NCBI GenBank assembly: GCA_007449985.2
Contig: VIIQ02000158.1
Span: forward strand, 1 to 64,000
Length of the DNA: 64,000 nucleotides
Source of the DNA: Desmodesmus armatus
Taxonomy: Eukaryota; Chlorophyta; Chlorophyceae; Sphaeropleales; Scenedesmaceae
Direction of reading: 5' to 3'
Positions 23,277-35,798 of this stretch are shown one piece after another (position 1 is the stretch's first letter; each line of letters opens with the position of its first letter). The notes below the pieces were generated by a model. The model was not told the origin of the DNA and did not search any database. It saw nothing but the letters and a program-made list of their open reading frames with translations. Position numbers and translations under genes: made by a program.

Positions 23277-24857
23277 CTACTCCCCAGGGCAACGCTCAAA
23301 CTCCTGCAAAACCTGCTCAACCCATTTGTACGTGTCCCCGGTAAAGGGCACTGCCACAGGCAACAGCGTATGCTCGCCATCCGCCTCCCTTCCACCGGCA
23401 CCTGCAAGCAGGGCCCTGTGTCTTCTGCCTGCAGGCACTGCTGCTGCCGCCGCTGCTCTTGTCGCTGCTGCTGGTGCTGCTGCTGCTGCTGGCACTGCTG
23501 CTGCCGTTGCTGCTCGTGTTGCTGCTGCTGCTGGTACTGCTGCTGACAAGCTGCTGGTGGCAGCAGAGCAAGAAGGAGGCCCACGCCGCCCAGCCGCCGC
23601 TGCTGCCGCAGCAGCTGCCTGCCGCCCCTGCTCGTTTGCGATGCCTTTCGCGTACAGCTCTTCTGCATACACACCGATCTGGCTATCCCTTGGAAACTTG
23701 AGGGACGATGAATGCACGCCTACTGCTTGGAACTGCTCCCAGGAGGGGGCTGACTGTGTGCCTGAGCTGTTGAGGGCTTGCTGTTGCTTGGGCCAAACCA
23801 CCCAGACAGGACTCCCACTGTTGCCACCCCTGTTGCAGAGGAGAACAAACAGCCCACACATCACTGATGTTCCCGGGGAAAGGGGCAGCAGCTGTTGAAG
23901 GACGGCTGTTCAAGAACAGGTTGTGTGACAGACACTCAGATGCTAGCAAGTACAACAGCTGCTGTGCTGCTGGCAATACACCTCCATTGCATTGCTGCAC
24001 CAACTGCGAGTGCAACTACCTTCAACACTCAACGTATTCATATGTTCACTTGTGATGGTGTGGTTCAACCACGGTTGAACCGTGCATGGACCAATGGCCC
24101 ATTGCTCTGGCAGAGCACTGCAGCGTACCCACCTTGCATAGCAGTCGTGCCACAGCAGGTTGCCTTGAAACTGCCAGTCCAGCGCACTGCAGCACTGCTG
24201 CCACATGCTGCCATTGGACTGGTTATCCGGGTACCCAGCTATGTGCAGCGTCAGCTGCTGGTCAGCTACCGCCGCCCCTAACCCCTTGGCCTCCTTTCCC
24301 TGCTGCATATCAGCAATGTAGGAGGGTGGTTTGTGCCGGAACCAGCCCACTGTCCTGCCAATGGGTTTGCTGGTGATGATGATTGCTGCATCAGAGGCTG
24401 ATGCTGCTAAGGTTGATGTCCAGTTGGGGTGAAGGCGCACATCTGCTTTTGGTGCGGAGCCCATGGGAGAGGGCCCCACACCCTTGGCAGCAAGGTTCCT
24501 GCCAGGGTGGAAGTCGAGGCCCTGCCACCATATGTCACGCCAGGGCTCGTACACGCAGTGAGCGACTGTCATAACCTGCATAGCAGCAATGTCAGCAACT
24601 GAGCTGGAGCAGCACATATCAACCAGTCGCTGCCTTGGATCTGTGCATTGTGAACCGCGTTGACTACAATGACTTTTGGCTGGTAGTCTTACATGGCATG
24701 GGCCGATCAGGTAGCCTGTGCAGCCATTTGAGAGCTGTCCCACTGCCCTGAGAGGCAGCTGCAAGGAATCTTCAGCAACTGGCAGCAGACCTGCCCCAAG
24801 AGGAGGAGCGGCAGCTGCTGCGACGACGACGAACAGCAAGATCATCGATAAGTGCAT
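23277..24857 (-). CDS. Secreted V8/trypsin-like serine protease
   Basis: Three exons, 24693-24857, 24133-24575 and 23277-23829, join in frame to 386 aa without any correction. Residues 1-20 form a signal peptide (MHLSMILLFVVVAAAAAPPL). The catalytic triad of the chymotrypsin/glutamyl-endopeptidase fold is visible: His in VMTVAHCVYEP, a likely Asp in SASDAAIIITSKP, and Ser in GGNSGSPVWVV. HIAGYPDNQSNGSMW is typical of the V8-like branch. The exon 1/2 junction falls inside GPCH-VMTVAHC. Exon 3 contains an Ala-rich insertion of about 65 residues between the catalytic Ser region and the C-terminal helix FTGDTYKWVEQVLQEF. That insertion is encoded by GCA/GCT repeats and is not part of the usual fold. 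It probably acts in the secretory pathway, vacuole or cell wall. The start is the first in-frame ATG. Confidence 0.9.
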
Positions 24858-26282
24858 TGTAATTTGATATTTGAACAGGCTAAAAGCGTGTACTTTCTAA
24901 TGTTTGTGTTGGCGTTGGCGACAGGTGGCCGCTGCGTCGGGGACGGTTGTGCGGACAACTGTTCACCTCCTGAGTGATTGGGACCTCACCCATTTGAATT
25001 TGTGTTATTGGTGTGCTGTATGATTGCTTTGAACCTGCTTGCGCAATCCGAGGTTCTCGCTCGTGCTGAACCACCCAGTACGGTACACATGCGTCAGTGT
25101 ACAAGTGTCGCTGTACAGTGACAGAAGAAGCTGTGTTGGTGTGCACCACGTCTGCTGGGTCCTACACGTTCTTTGCAAGATTTAACTTTCACGTCTTATC
25201 CCAAACGGTTGAACATGGTTTTATTTTTTCGGCCTCGGCAAGGCCGACGGTGCACACCAATAAGTACCGCAGCATAATAGACGCTGTTTGATGCCACTTT
25301 GCCTGCGAATAGGCCAGGTCGGCGCCGGGGGACAGGTGAACATCCGTCGATCGCCGGTGCTGTGGCACAAGCTGCTGTTGCTGCCTCGCGTGTGTAGGTG
25401 CGCTTGTATTGCAGGAATTTCAAACCTGTTGTTTGGCACCGGCAAAGTCGCGGTAAGGCACCGTGCACGCTGGGTTACCGCAGCCCGTCGATGGCAGGTG
25501 CCTGCTGTGGGTAATGCTGCTGGGCAAGACCATGGACTTGTTGTTCATGTGCATAGGTTACATAGCGTGTTGTGGACTACTAGCAACCTGCACAGCAGCT
25601 GACATTCTGTTCCACACTGCTATGTTGCACAACATGACATTGCATGCACTTGATGGCAACTGCTGATGGTGCCAGGCATGTTTGGACACAAGGCAATCCA
25701 CACACAGGTGATGTCTGGGAAGTGACTCTGTTGAAGGCCATGTTGCTGTTCAGGTGCATGGTGCATTTGGTGTGTTGAGGACTACCAGCAAACCGCACAT
25801 TTGCCGACAGTCTTGCCGGCACTGCAACATAATATGGCATGCACACTGGTGACGTTGTGCAAGAAGCGCTGTACATGACCATGGTGTTGCTGTTCAGGTG
25901 ATAGTTCAAATGTTCCGAACAGGCTGACGACTTCCAGCAACCTGCAAATTTGCTGACATGCCTGCCCATATGGTGATGGCATATGTTGCTGGTGCAATGC
26001 CATGTTTGCAAACATAAGGACTGCACCAACTGCACAGCAACGTGCTACATAACATACAAGCATGTACATAATCCATCCTCAACCAAGGCGTCAAGTGCAG
26101 GAATGGACAGTCAGGTACAGCACACCAGCGCCCTCCCTGTCCCAGCCAAGCCAGCTGCTGCCCCAGCTGCATGCACAATAGATACAGATGCCAAGAAACA
26201 ATCGCCTGCTGCCTCATGCGACACGGACAGCATCCACACCATCCAGCAGCTGCTGCCCCAGCTGCCGTGCAGACTGTCGACA
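24858..26282. other. Intergenic region with imperfect tandem repeats
   Basis: This lies upstream of the protease and downstream of the small gene at 26283-27205. About 25560-26060 holds two to three degenerate copies of a 150-170 bp unit, recognised by GTTGCTGTTCAGGTG followed by a CCAGCAACCTGCAAATTTGC-like segment. No exon-like frame was found. Confidence 0.5.
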
Positions 26283-27205
26283 CTACTTGCGGGCCTTCTT
26301 CTTGGCGGGCTCAGGGTCGACGAGGTCCATCACATCAGCGAGGTCCCTGCGCATGGACTTGGGTCCCGTCCTGTAGGCCCACAGGGTAGCTGCTGCCTCC
26401 AGATAGGTGAAGGAGTTGAAGCTGATCAGCGGGAAGCCGGCGCGCAGCAATTGTGCTGCTTGGCAGACCTGCACAGTGCGGGACGGGGCAAGTACAGCGA
26501 CAGGAACAACAACGGCAGCAGCAAACAGCAGGTGCAGGCACGGACTCCTCAGCAACGCACACACATTGCAACAACTACATTCCTGCAACACAAATACACT
26601 GCAACGACTGCAAGCATGCATGCCGAATTCGCGCCAGCTAGCAACACTGCTGCGCTGCAGGTCGGCCCAGCTGGCAAGTACGTAACTCAAGCAACCAGGA
26701 TGCAGCTCATCGGATAACGGTTCTGCCTTGTTCACGACAGGTGCCTGCGGGCAACGACCAGTGGGGGCCAACCTGCTGTTGCCCACAGACACCCACCTTC
26801 ACACCCCCGGGCAGCACCATAGCCACGTACTCGCATGCGTCCTCGTGCTCAGCCAGGCACTTTGCGGCTTCCTGCCTGACGTCGTCGTACCACTTGTTGA
26901 ACTCAGCGCGCCCTTCCTTGCGCTGCAAGCACACACCGGACCCCAGCAGCACAGTCCTGTCAGAGATCGATCGATGGTGGCAGCAACATCGATGGATTCC
27001 GTTGGCTACCAGCACACACCAGCACTGCACAGCACCTCGTCCTTACCTTGGCCTCCAGAGTTTCCCGGCTGACGCCGGCTTTCATCAGGAACCACTCCTG
27101 CCTGTCGCTCAGGTTGACGCGCTTGACACCACCGGGGCGCTGGTATATGGCCAGCGCACCCCTCAACACCTCCTCCAAGTCGGTCATCTTTGCACGGCTG
27201 GACAT
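26283..27205 (-). CDS. Small unrecognised protein, 156 aa
   Basis: Three exons, 27047-27205, 26797-26922 and 26283-26468, all phase 0 with clean GT..AG borders, give 156 aa. The start is ATG 27205 (MSSRAKMTDLEEVLRG); a second Met at residue 7 is also possible. The protein is mostly helical, with charged segments (RKEGRAEFNKWYDDVRQEAA, then CLAEHEDACEYVAMVLPGG), a hydrophobic stretch (AGFPLISFNSFTYLEAAATL) and a basic tail (AKKKARK) that could be a nuclear signal. No domain or catalytic motif is recognised. The intact three-exon structure and normal codon pattern support a real gene. It probably belongs to a green-lineage conserved family, but that is inference. Confidence 0.75.
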
Positions 27206-27674
27206 TATGGTGGTGCAAAATGACTAGATGGACACAGTGAAACTTGAGCTGTTGCGCACGCTTGCGAGAACGCGGGTGGCCTGCCTGTCTGGTGGACCGC
27301 TGTCAAACAGGCGTGCTTCCTGTTCCACGATCGGCCAAGGTTCGTTGTCCCAAGCCAACCTTGGCGCTGCCCCAAGAAAACCTTGGAATAGTCCGAACAG
27401 CAGTCACCAGCGTCGCTCGTGCTGTTGCCCATAGTGTGTGCATATTTAGAAGCATTGGTGCCTTTACAGTCACACAAACGCACAGTGGCAGCTGCCCATA
27501 CCGATGTTTACGTCCACTATTGCCCACTGCTTCTTCATGTCAGCAGGCATGTTGCAGTTTCTGTTGCACTGAATGGTGTTGGTGTTTGCAGTCGCTGCTG
27601 TGTGGGTCTGGAAGCTGCTGCCCAGCTAGCTGCTTGCTGTTGCCTGAGTTGCATACACCTGCTTGCAGGGCCTG
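27206..27674. other. Upstream region between gene at 27205 and helicase fragment
   Basis: This contains the promoter of the small gene and the 5' flank of the helicase fragment. No Walker A or DEAD-like helicase motif is encoded here on either strand, so the missing helicase half is not in an upstream exon. Confidence 0.55.
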
Positions 27675-28833
27675 ACAGGTCTGCAGACACGGCAGCCGCC
27701 GCCTGCGCGGCGTGTCGCTGCAGGACGAGCAGCCCGGGCTCTGCCCCCACTGCCACCTCCTCCGCAGCCCCGAGTTCAGCCAAGGCCGGCACCTCCGCCT
27801 CAGCCAGGTGTACAGGCAGGCCGAGGACGTGCAGTTCGCAGAGTTCCTCAACGAGGTCAGGGATGCGGCGCCGACGGCGCAGCGGCTGCAGCAAGTCCTG
27901 GGCGCCTGCTACGTGCCCGCCGGCAGGCTGTGGCAGGAGATGGACGCGACGGCAACTGTCCTGTGCACCCACAACAGAGACGTCCGCCGCCACAACATGA
28001 CAGCCGTGCTGTGGCACCAGCGCTACGGCGACGTCCAAGGCCAGGTGCTGCACGAGGTGGCCATGCAGCACGACGCCATGTCTGCCGGCGAGGCGCACGC
28101 GAAGAAGGCAAAGGCCTGGCTCAACGCCCCGCACTTCCACCAGCTCTCGCACGTCGCCGTCGGCGCGAGGGTCATCTTCAACGCCACCGTCAACAAGGCC
28201 GCCGGCAGCACCAACAGCGCCCTGGGCACCATCACGGCCGTCATCCTGGCCAACGCCTGGCCCGCCAACATGCCCGGCGACCACGCCCAGCCGTGGGTCG
28301 ACAAACTCAAGGTGCGGCTGGACACGACCGGCAACATCGTCACCGTCAGCCGCTCCAAGGTGTCCACCACCCACCGGGACGGCCGCGCCTACACCAAGCG
28401 CACCTTCCCGCTGCTGCTGGCGTACGCCATGACCGCCCACCGCTGCCAGGGCGCCACCCTCACCGGCAAGGTCATCCTGCACGTGCGCAGCGCCTTCTCG
28501 CCCGCCATCGTGTACGTCATGCTCAGCAGGGCGACCAAGCGCGCGAACGTGCGGGTGCTGGGCGAGCTGCACCCTCGCCACTTCGTGCCCGTCAGCGAGG
28601 CCGGCTTCGCCGCCTGGGAGCGCCAGCAACAGGCCATCAAGCAAGCCGTGCAGCAGCGTGACCTGCAGCTGCAGCTGCAGCTTCAGCAAGCCCAGCTGCT
28701 GCCGGCCAACGGGCAGGCGGCCCTGCAGCCCGGCCCCCAGCCCGTCGCAACGCAGGACCAGCCGGTGCTGCCGGACGCCGGCGCCGACGACGACAGCAGC
28801 GACGGGGAGCAAGAGGAACACGCCGGCTTCTGA
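27675..28833 (+). pseudogene. PIF1-type helicase, C-terminal half only
   Basis: An uninterrupted frame after an in-frame TGA (about 27671) reads into a PIF1/Helitron-type superfamily 1B helicase C-terminal half of about 370 residues. Visible motifs: LSQVYRQAEDVQFAEFLNEV; TVLCTHNRDVRRHN; motif V LAYAMTAHRCQGATL; and motif VI VYVMLSRATKRANVRVL. A Gln-rich and acidic tail follows. The Walker A and B motifs of the N-terminal half are absent. There is no ATG near the start; the first in-frame Met lies well inside (MDATATVL). The block is intronless and clearly more GC-rich than its neighbours, so it looks like a transferred or mobile-element-derived fragment. PIF1-like genes occur in Helitrons, giant viruses and as host helicases; I cannot tell which source applies. 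Confidence 0.8.
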
Positions 28834-30658
28834 CGGGGATCACACCTGGCTGGGAGCAGCGACACTAGGCAAGGCCCCAGGCGCGCCCGCTGCATCGCAG
28901 CCACGGCACCGCCCGTGCCGGCATTCCTTGACCTCATGCTATACCGTCATTCCTTGAACGCAACCCTGACACTGGCCGTGTTTGCGCCTGTGCATTGTGG
29001 CAGCCCGGGCTACACCGACCCAACAGCAAATAGTGTGTGGCGTGCACAACCCTGCCAGCCACTAGCACCCGCTGCTGCAGTGTGCCACCCATCGTCGTAG
29101 TGTGGGCAAAAACCTCCACGGATGTTCCTGCCCCGCAGTTCAGAAGGTTGTGGATCTGGTGCACTTGTACAATATGCTGGGGGATTCCAGGGTTGGTGTT
29201 CACCCACATGACTGCGTCCGGGTGCTCTGTTGTGGTACTCGGTATGTTGATCCTTCTACATTGTTGTGCTGTCTCCGTGCTGTCGGGGTATTGCTGGCAT
29301 GACCTATTGGCGGTCATAGCTACAGGTGCAACTCATATTTGCTTTGATTTGAACCCACACATGTCACTGCAGCGTTGTGGACGTCCCTCAGGAAGCAACG
29401 GACCAGTTGGTTGCACTGCGGGCCAGATCCCCAACACAACAGACACCTCACACACCCCAATAACGCCGCAGATTCGAATCTTATCGTTGACAGACACGAC
29501 AGCTTCAGCCTCTGCGATCTTACTACAACACCTCACACACCCCAGTAACGCCGCAGATTCGAATCTTGCCCCTCCCACTAATTATTGTGAGTGTCACAGG
29601 ATCAAAGTCGAGCATCTGAAGCCATACTATGGGGTGTGTGTGTGTGTGTGGTGGTGGGGTGGGTGGGTGGGGGGGGCTGTCAGTGTTGCGAGCGTCAAAT
29701 GCTGTTGACGAACTGCTTCCCTTATTTACCCTCCTGCTGCAAGGGGCGTGACAGGCGGTTCAGCGCCCCCTTGGCGATTCATCAACGGTGCTGTACCGAT
29801 GCACTGTCGCCACACAAGTTGGCTCTCGGTGAGGTCTGCAAGTAGCGTGTCCATATCGGGGGTGCAGCACACAGCTACTGCCAATACTGGGGTTGCAATT
29901 GAGTGTATGCTCCATGACTCTGCACACAGGGGTGTATGGCTCCAGAAAAGGCGGTCAGGCGGCCCTGGCCCAGTTTGATAGTAGTGGTGGTAGAAGTATT
30001 CAAAGCCAGGGTCTAAACGATTGTCACTGAGTTTGAACCCTCACAGTGTCAAACTTTTCTGTTGAGTAAGGTGTTCCTGCTAGCAAACTGACTATGAGCT
30101 GATGTCAAGCACAGACAAGGCAAGGCAACAGAAGCAACGCCAACATGCTGCTGACTACCTCGGCCAACACAGAGCACACAATCCAGACTGGGGGTCACAG
30201 CACAGCACAGCACTGCCAGAACAGACATGGAGCTGACGGTTGCATTGACACCCAAACAAGCAGGGCATCACCCACCACATGTGCCGCACCAACTCCAACA
30301 GTGGTGCTGAGACTACAACATGTGCCGCAGACAGTACCCTGTCTGCAGCCACTGCTGCACACAAGACATCCACAATGTAGCAGGCTCACTGCACATGATG
30401 GTACCATCCTGACGCGCAGACCAACACGCAGACCAAAGCTGACGAAACCCTACAGCAGCTGCTACCAGAACAGCCGCCTGCACCTGCACAGCAGCAGTCA
30501 CACCTCCACCAACCGCAGCTGCAGTCCCCGACAGCAACTGCTGCCTGCCACAATAACTGACTGCAACAGTGCATAAGCCACTGCGCCCTAGCCATGTGCT
30601 GCTGCTTCAGCGTGACTGCACCGTTGTATAAGGCACTGCGCCCTACTGTGCTGCTGCT
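28834..30658. other. Intergenic region with dispersed repeats
   Basis: This is the 3' flank of the helicase fragment and of the FLOE-like gene. It includes dispersed repeat members at about 29490-29540 (partner near 11646) and 29938-29998 (partner near 18530), and an internal short duplication (CTCACACACCCCAGTAACGC-like) at 29440-29570. No supported gene was found. Confidence 0.55.
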
Positions 30659-33600
30659 TCAGCGTGACTGCGCCATGACCTTGTCGATGATAACATTCAT
30701 CTCCAGGGGCTGACCACTGGACTGCAGCTGGCGCACCACACCCATCACCTGCACAGCACACAGCACAATTACAAACACAACAACAGCACACACATGCATG
30801 TAATTAGCTTGTACGCATGCGCATGGCCGTCTGATCCGGCTTCATTGACTGTACATATGTACAAGGGCGCAGCAGGTATGTGACTGGGCTGCTGATGTGT
30901 GCAAAGACCTTACGGTGCCTGCACCCCGTACCACTGGCTGTTCTGTTCCCTGTCAGCAGACCCTAAATAAAGACATAGAAAGAAATACATGACAATGGGT
31001 GTGACCGTGCTGCTGCTGCTGCATGGCCTGCTGTCCCTGATTGAAGTTCGAAAGGCGGCCGCGAGAACGTATGCTCGCTGCCTCCACTGATAGCACTTCA
31101 GTTCAGGCCCCACAAGTAGTCCAAGAGTGCAGCTATACATGTGAGGCAATGCCACGATCAGAACGCCCCTATTGTTGCCACCACAGCTGCAACCATGACG
31201 TTCTCATTCTCATTGTTTAGTGTAGCACTCAGGTGACGGGCTATTGCTGCCTAACATCTGGGCACGGTCGGAATTTCACTCAACCAAGCACCGAAGTCTC
31301 CTGCCAACTCAACCAAGCAACGAAGTCTCCTGCCAACTTGCGGACTGCAGTTCTCAATTGACATCACGCCCGTCTGCCACACCGAAAGGTACCCCACGCA
31401 CGTACCCAAATAAGACCTTGCATATGCCCCCCCCCCCCCCCCCCCCCGTCCCGCACATAGGTTGTGAAAAGTGCAGGGTCTGATGATCAGGCTGCATCAC
31501 ACCTATGCTTTGAGTGGATGCGATAATAGACACTCTTCGGCCTTGTACACCCTCCTAGTCCATGTGTCTTACACCCCCCCCCCCATCCCCAACATACACA
31601 CACTCTCTCATACAAGAGGGCACAGCAGGTACACGATTGGGTTGCTGATGTGCGTAAGCCTGTCTCATCCTCCTGTCCTGTGCAAGAAGGTGCCCAGCAA
31701 ACACACAGCACAGCACAGCACACCATGCCATGCAATCACCCTGTGGCAGTCATACATAGGTGTGCGCTGCATGATCTCTGATAGATCGCACAGTGCAAGA
31801 AACAGCCCTGCACCATCAGCACATCAAAATGCAGACCCTGCATGACCCCTGTCTCCACCCCTCAGGCCCTGCCACCCACAGCAGGTGTGCACCAGCACAA
31901 TCACGGCCAGTGCCAAGCCCTTGAAGGGCTTCTGCAGCAAATCCAGAACAGAGCTCTTTCAAGGGCCTGACAATGGCTGTGACCGTACTGCTGCTGCTCC
32001 ATGCCTACTGGAGTCCCTAATCCATGGTGATCAAGGTGTGGTTATCTTGACATGTGGCCCCCGCCTCCACTGACTGCATCAGTTGGCCCCACAAGTAGTC
32101 CAAGAGTGCACCCATGCAAGTGAGGCAACGCCCTATTGGTGCCAACAAAGCTGAGTGAAGGTGATGTTGATCTTGTGGGTTGATGTGATAGTCAGGTGGC
32201 AGGATTGCATGATTGCTCGATAACTGGGCGCTGTGATGACAGCGCGGAGCTATACAAGCATTCAAGCCTCCCTGCCAACTTGCCATCTGCAATCCTCCTC
32301 AGATCAGACCCGCCTGTTGCATTGAATTACACCCACGGTGCACACACCAACACACCCCTGCCCCCCCACCCCGAACCACCCCCCCACCCACCCACACAGA
32401 CCCCCCCCCCCACACACACACCTGTCCATGGCTGAAGCCCATTGCGACAATGTCGCTCACAATCCTGTCCAGCGGCAACATGCTGGTCTGAGGGGGACCA
32501 CCACCACCGCCGCCGCCACCACCACCACCACCACCACCGCCGCTCATGCCGCCAGGCCTAACCCCCTGCACAGCCAGGAAGCACAGCAGCATACACACCG
32601 CAAGACAGAGCTGGCCGACCTATGTCTTGAGTGTACCTTTGGGCATGTTGGTGGTTGCAGAAAGCAATTATCCACTCACTGTACCGTGCCATGCTGCACA
32701 TCAAGCGCACTGCTGACCTGACAACAAGCAATGCAGCAAACCAAACCCCCTCTGCCTGCCTCGCCACCCAGCAATGTCAACATCATCACCTGCTGAAAGT
32801 CCGCCAAGGCACAAACCCCGCCCAATGTGAAACATCCTATGGCTGACTCAAAGCAGACCTGTGCAAAGATGTGGCTGCAATGCAACACATGACTTGCTCA
32901 GTGAAGGGCTTTAGCTGCATGGCAGCTGTGCGCAAGGGTAGCAATATATAGAGTCAATGCATCTGAATATTTTCCACAGCTACGGTAAGTCATGTGATGA
33001 TCTCAAAGTAATTCATGAGCTGGAAACATAACTGATGACACTCACGTGTGGTGGTGGTCCTGAGGGTGTCCTGAAGGGGGGTGGGTAGGCACCCGAGGGC
33101 GCTGAGGGGTACTGGGGCCCACCGCCACCCTGCAGAGGCAAAGGGCAGCAAAGCAGTACTGTTTACAGTTTGTACTGTGTAATAGGGTGGTGGTGAGGTA
33201 GCATCACCTGAGAGCCGTGACAGGTAAGAAAATGACAGGTGTGTCAACCTTCGGGTTTATGTCAGCTGCTGCAGGGCACCCTACTTGGACAAGGCGATGC
33301 ATACAAATCACTGGACAGTAGAGACCGATAGACATCCAGCATCCAAATACAATGCTTGGCAGCACCAGACAGTTTTGACATGCAAGCTTGGAGTGCCAGT
33401 GTTGCAGAGCTTGCTTGACAGCATGCCTGACTGGCAACTGCCACACGCTCAGCCCTTAAGCCCAGTGTCACTCCTGCTTGCCCCACTGAAAGGAAGCAGG
33501 TAGCCAAGCACAACCCTCAACTGCAGCCTGCAGTTGAAGCTCTATGCTGCTGTACCTCACTGTGTCCACACATACACCGCGGGAAAGGGTGTCCATGTGA

Positions 33601-35246
33601 CATATCGGACTAACAGTGTGAGGAGCACAGACTTTGCGTACGTCATGACGCACCTGCATGTGCCCTGGAGGGGGCCCATACATGCTGGGTGCAGGGGGCC
33701 CTGCCCCTGGTGGTGGTGGCCCCATGTGGTGTGGGCCAGGTCCCGGCCCAGGCCCATACCCTGCAGGAGGGGGTGGGCCAGCCATAGGGGGTGGGCCCAT
33801 GGGCTGCTGCTGCTGCTGCATCTGCGGGGCAGGGGGCCCTGGGGGCATCTGCAGGCAGCAGGGGCGGGGGGACAGCAAGGGGGGAAAAGCAGAGGACAGC
33901 AGGTGGGGTCATGGGGTGAAGTAGGAGCAAGCACTGCAGCAATTACAGTGACAGTATATGTGTCTTATTCTGTGCTGTGCTGAGGTGCTTAAAGTCGTGC
34001 TGCAGCAATTGATGTGTGCGTCTGCTGCACCTTGCTAACATGTGAACTCAGGCCAGAAGTGAAGGGACCAACACAGCATACGGCGGGATGCAGCCAGGGC
34101 TGACCGTTTTGACCACAGTACACAGCAAACACGCCCCTTAATGAATCCTGCATGTCTCACCTGCATGTAGCTGCTGCTGACCGGCTGCTGCACTGGCATG
34201 GGCGGCGGCTGCTGGTATGCAGGGGGCCCGGGGGGTGGGGGCCCGAGAGGGCCGCCTGCATAGGGCGCAGGAGGGGGCGGCCCATACTGCCCCTGCTGCT
34301 GCTGGGGTGGGGGCGGTGGCCCTGGCGCCATGGGTGGTGCACAAGGCACGCCTGCTGCTGCTGCTGGTGGCGCCGGGGGTGGCGCTGCTGCTGCTGGTGC
34401 GTATGCGCCAGGGGGTGCTGCTGCAACTGCAGCTGCTGGGGGCGCAGACTGCGGCAGCGCGGGTGGTGCCATCACAGGCGCAGCTGCTGGTGGGGCTGCA
34501 ACAGCAGCAGCAGGGGGCGCTGAAGCTGCGGGGGCCAGCACTGCAGGAGCTGAAGCTGCTGTGGGTGTGACTGCGGGTTCTGCCTTTGCTGCTTCTGTGC
34601 TGGCACTGGCCTTACTCTGCTGCTGCTGCTCTGGCGCGTCCTTGGGAGTGGACAGCTTGGCCAGCATGGCCTGTGCCTCCACTAGCTCCTGCTTATCGCG
34701 CAGGGACTGCACCCCACGCTCAACCTCTTTGACCGCGAGGTCAACGGCAGTGAACCGAGCGTGCATGTTGCCTGCCTGCGACTCGTAGTCCTCCCGGAGC
34801 TGGTCCACGGACTCCTTGAGCGTGTTTGCTGCGTTGCCTGTCGCGTCTATGCGCCTGCCCATGTCCTCCAACACTGTACGCAAGCTACGCACAAACTTGG
34901 ACAGGGAAGCGTCCACGACGCCCTGCACTACTTCTGTTACAGCCTCCTTCAGCTCCTCTTTGCTGATACCGCTGCCCTGCTGCTGCTGTGCACTGCCAGA
35001 CCCATTGCTGTTGGGCTGGGCAAGGGCAGTATCCAGCAGGTCTGGCTCAGGCAGCACAGGCTCCTTGGGGCCTGCATGGCCGCTGGAGCTGATCCTCACA
35101 GGCTGAGTGTTGCTGCTTGGACCTGAACTGCCATGCTGCATGGGCTGGGGAGCTGCTGCCTTTAAGCTGGAGCTCTTCAGAACCGATGAGCCTATCAGAT
35201 CAGAGAACAGGTCATCTGCATCCAGCAGCTGCCCCGGCTGCTGCAT
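30659..35246 (-). CDS. DUF1421/FLOE-type proline-rich protein
   Basis: Five exons, all phase 0: 34161-35246, 33654-33848, 33046-33129, 32422-32565 and 30659-30748, giving 532 aa with no frame correction. The family, studied as FLOE1 in Arabidopsis, forms condensates and acts in water sensing in seeds. The N-terminus carries DLFSDLIGSS. Residues of about 95-205 are the coiled-coil core (ISKEELKEAVTEVVQ onward) ending in the family signature VQSLRDKQELVEAQAMLAKL. The middle is Pro/Ala/Gln/Gly rich (PPPPG, PQYPSAP) and likely disordered, followed by a poly-Gly run. The C-terminus is a UBA-like module split across an intron of about 1.7 kb: LDRIVSDIVAMGFSHGQ joins VMGVVRQLQSSGQPLEMNVI and IDKVMAQSR. 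The start ATG at 35246 gives MQQPGQLLDADDLFSD. Function in an alga is unknown. Confidence 0.92.
30864..32132. repeat. Intronic duplication about 970 bp apart in the FLOE-like gene
   Basis: Three blocks recur in the same order. 30990-31040 matches 31968-32010 (GACAATGG then TGTGACCGT). 31099-31152 matches 32072-32132 (CCCCACAAGTAGTCCAAGAG). 30864-30899 resembles 31618-31653 (GCAGCAGGTA). The copies are diverged, so the duplication is old. Confidence 0.75.
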
Positions 35247-35760
35247 GGCGCTGTTGTTGCAACAATGCGACGAATGTGGTGGAGTTGCGTGTTCACTGTA
35301 AGGCTAGCCGTGGCTCGGCGTCCAAAGATCGACGTGGCAAGGGGAGAGACACGAGCAGCACGAGAAGGATCAAGGAGAGGAGGGGTGTCCACAACATTAC
35401 TTGTCGACGTCCTTTACTGACAGATGGGAGTGTACAGCTCGTACAAGGTGGTTTTGGTAGCTGGACCCTGGGTTGGTGCTTGAACAATCCACAGACACAG
35501 ACCTGACATGCACATACGCGTTACAGAACATCAAATGTGGTATCTGGTGTGCACACATGCATCACAACATCACAGTCCTAACAAGTCAAGTCAGCCTCAC
35601 GAGGGTGTAGCCACAAGCGCAAGGGCGAAGCGTTAACGCTGCATTATGCGATCCAGTACTTGCATTGCTGAACATCTGGATAAATCCCCACAAGAATACC
35701 AATTGGTGGCATCTCCACCTCTCACCCATAACATCACAACTTCTGTACAACTGTGCAAAC

Positions 35761-35793
<33 letters not shown>

Positions 35794-35798
35794 CGCTG
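35247..35798. other. Intergenic region between FLOE-like gene and CD36-like gene
   Basis: This is the promoter side of the FLOE-like gene and the 3' UTR of the CD36-like gene, both on the minus strand. A run of 31 C occupies 35762-35792. A minus-strand TGTAA lies at 35521-35525, 274 nt after the CD36-like stop. Confidence 0.6.

Noticed and set aside
22897..23898. Plus-strand 333-codon open frame
   Set aside because: It is antisense to protease exon 3 and its repeat insertion. The minus frame has the catalytic Ser motif and matched splice phases.
27535..28821. Minus-strand 428-codon open frame
   Set aside because: It is antisense to the helicase fragment; the high GC content leaves several frames open. 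Only the plus frame from 27712 has helicase motifs.
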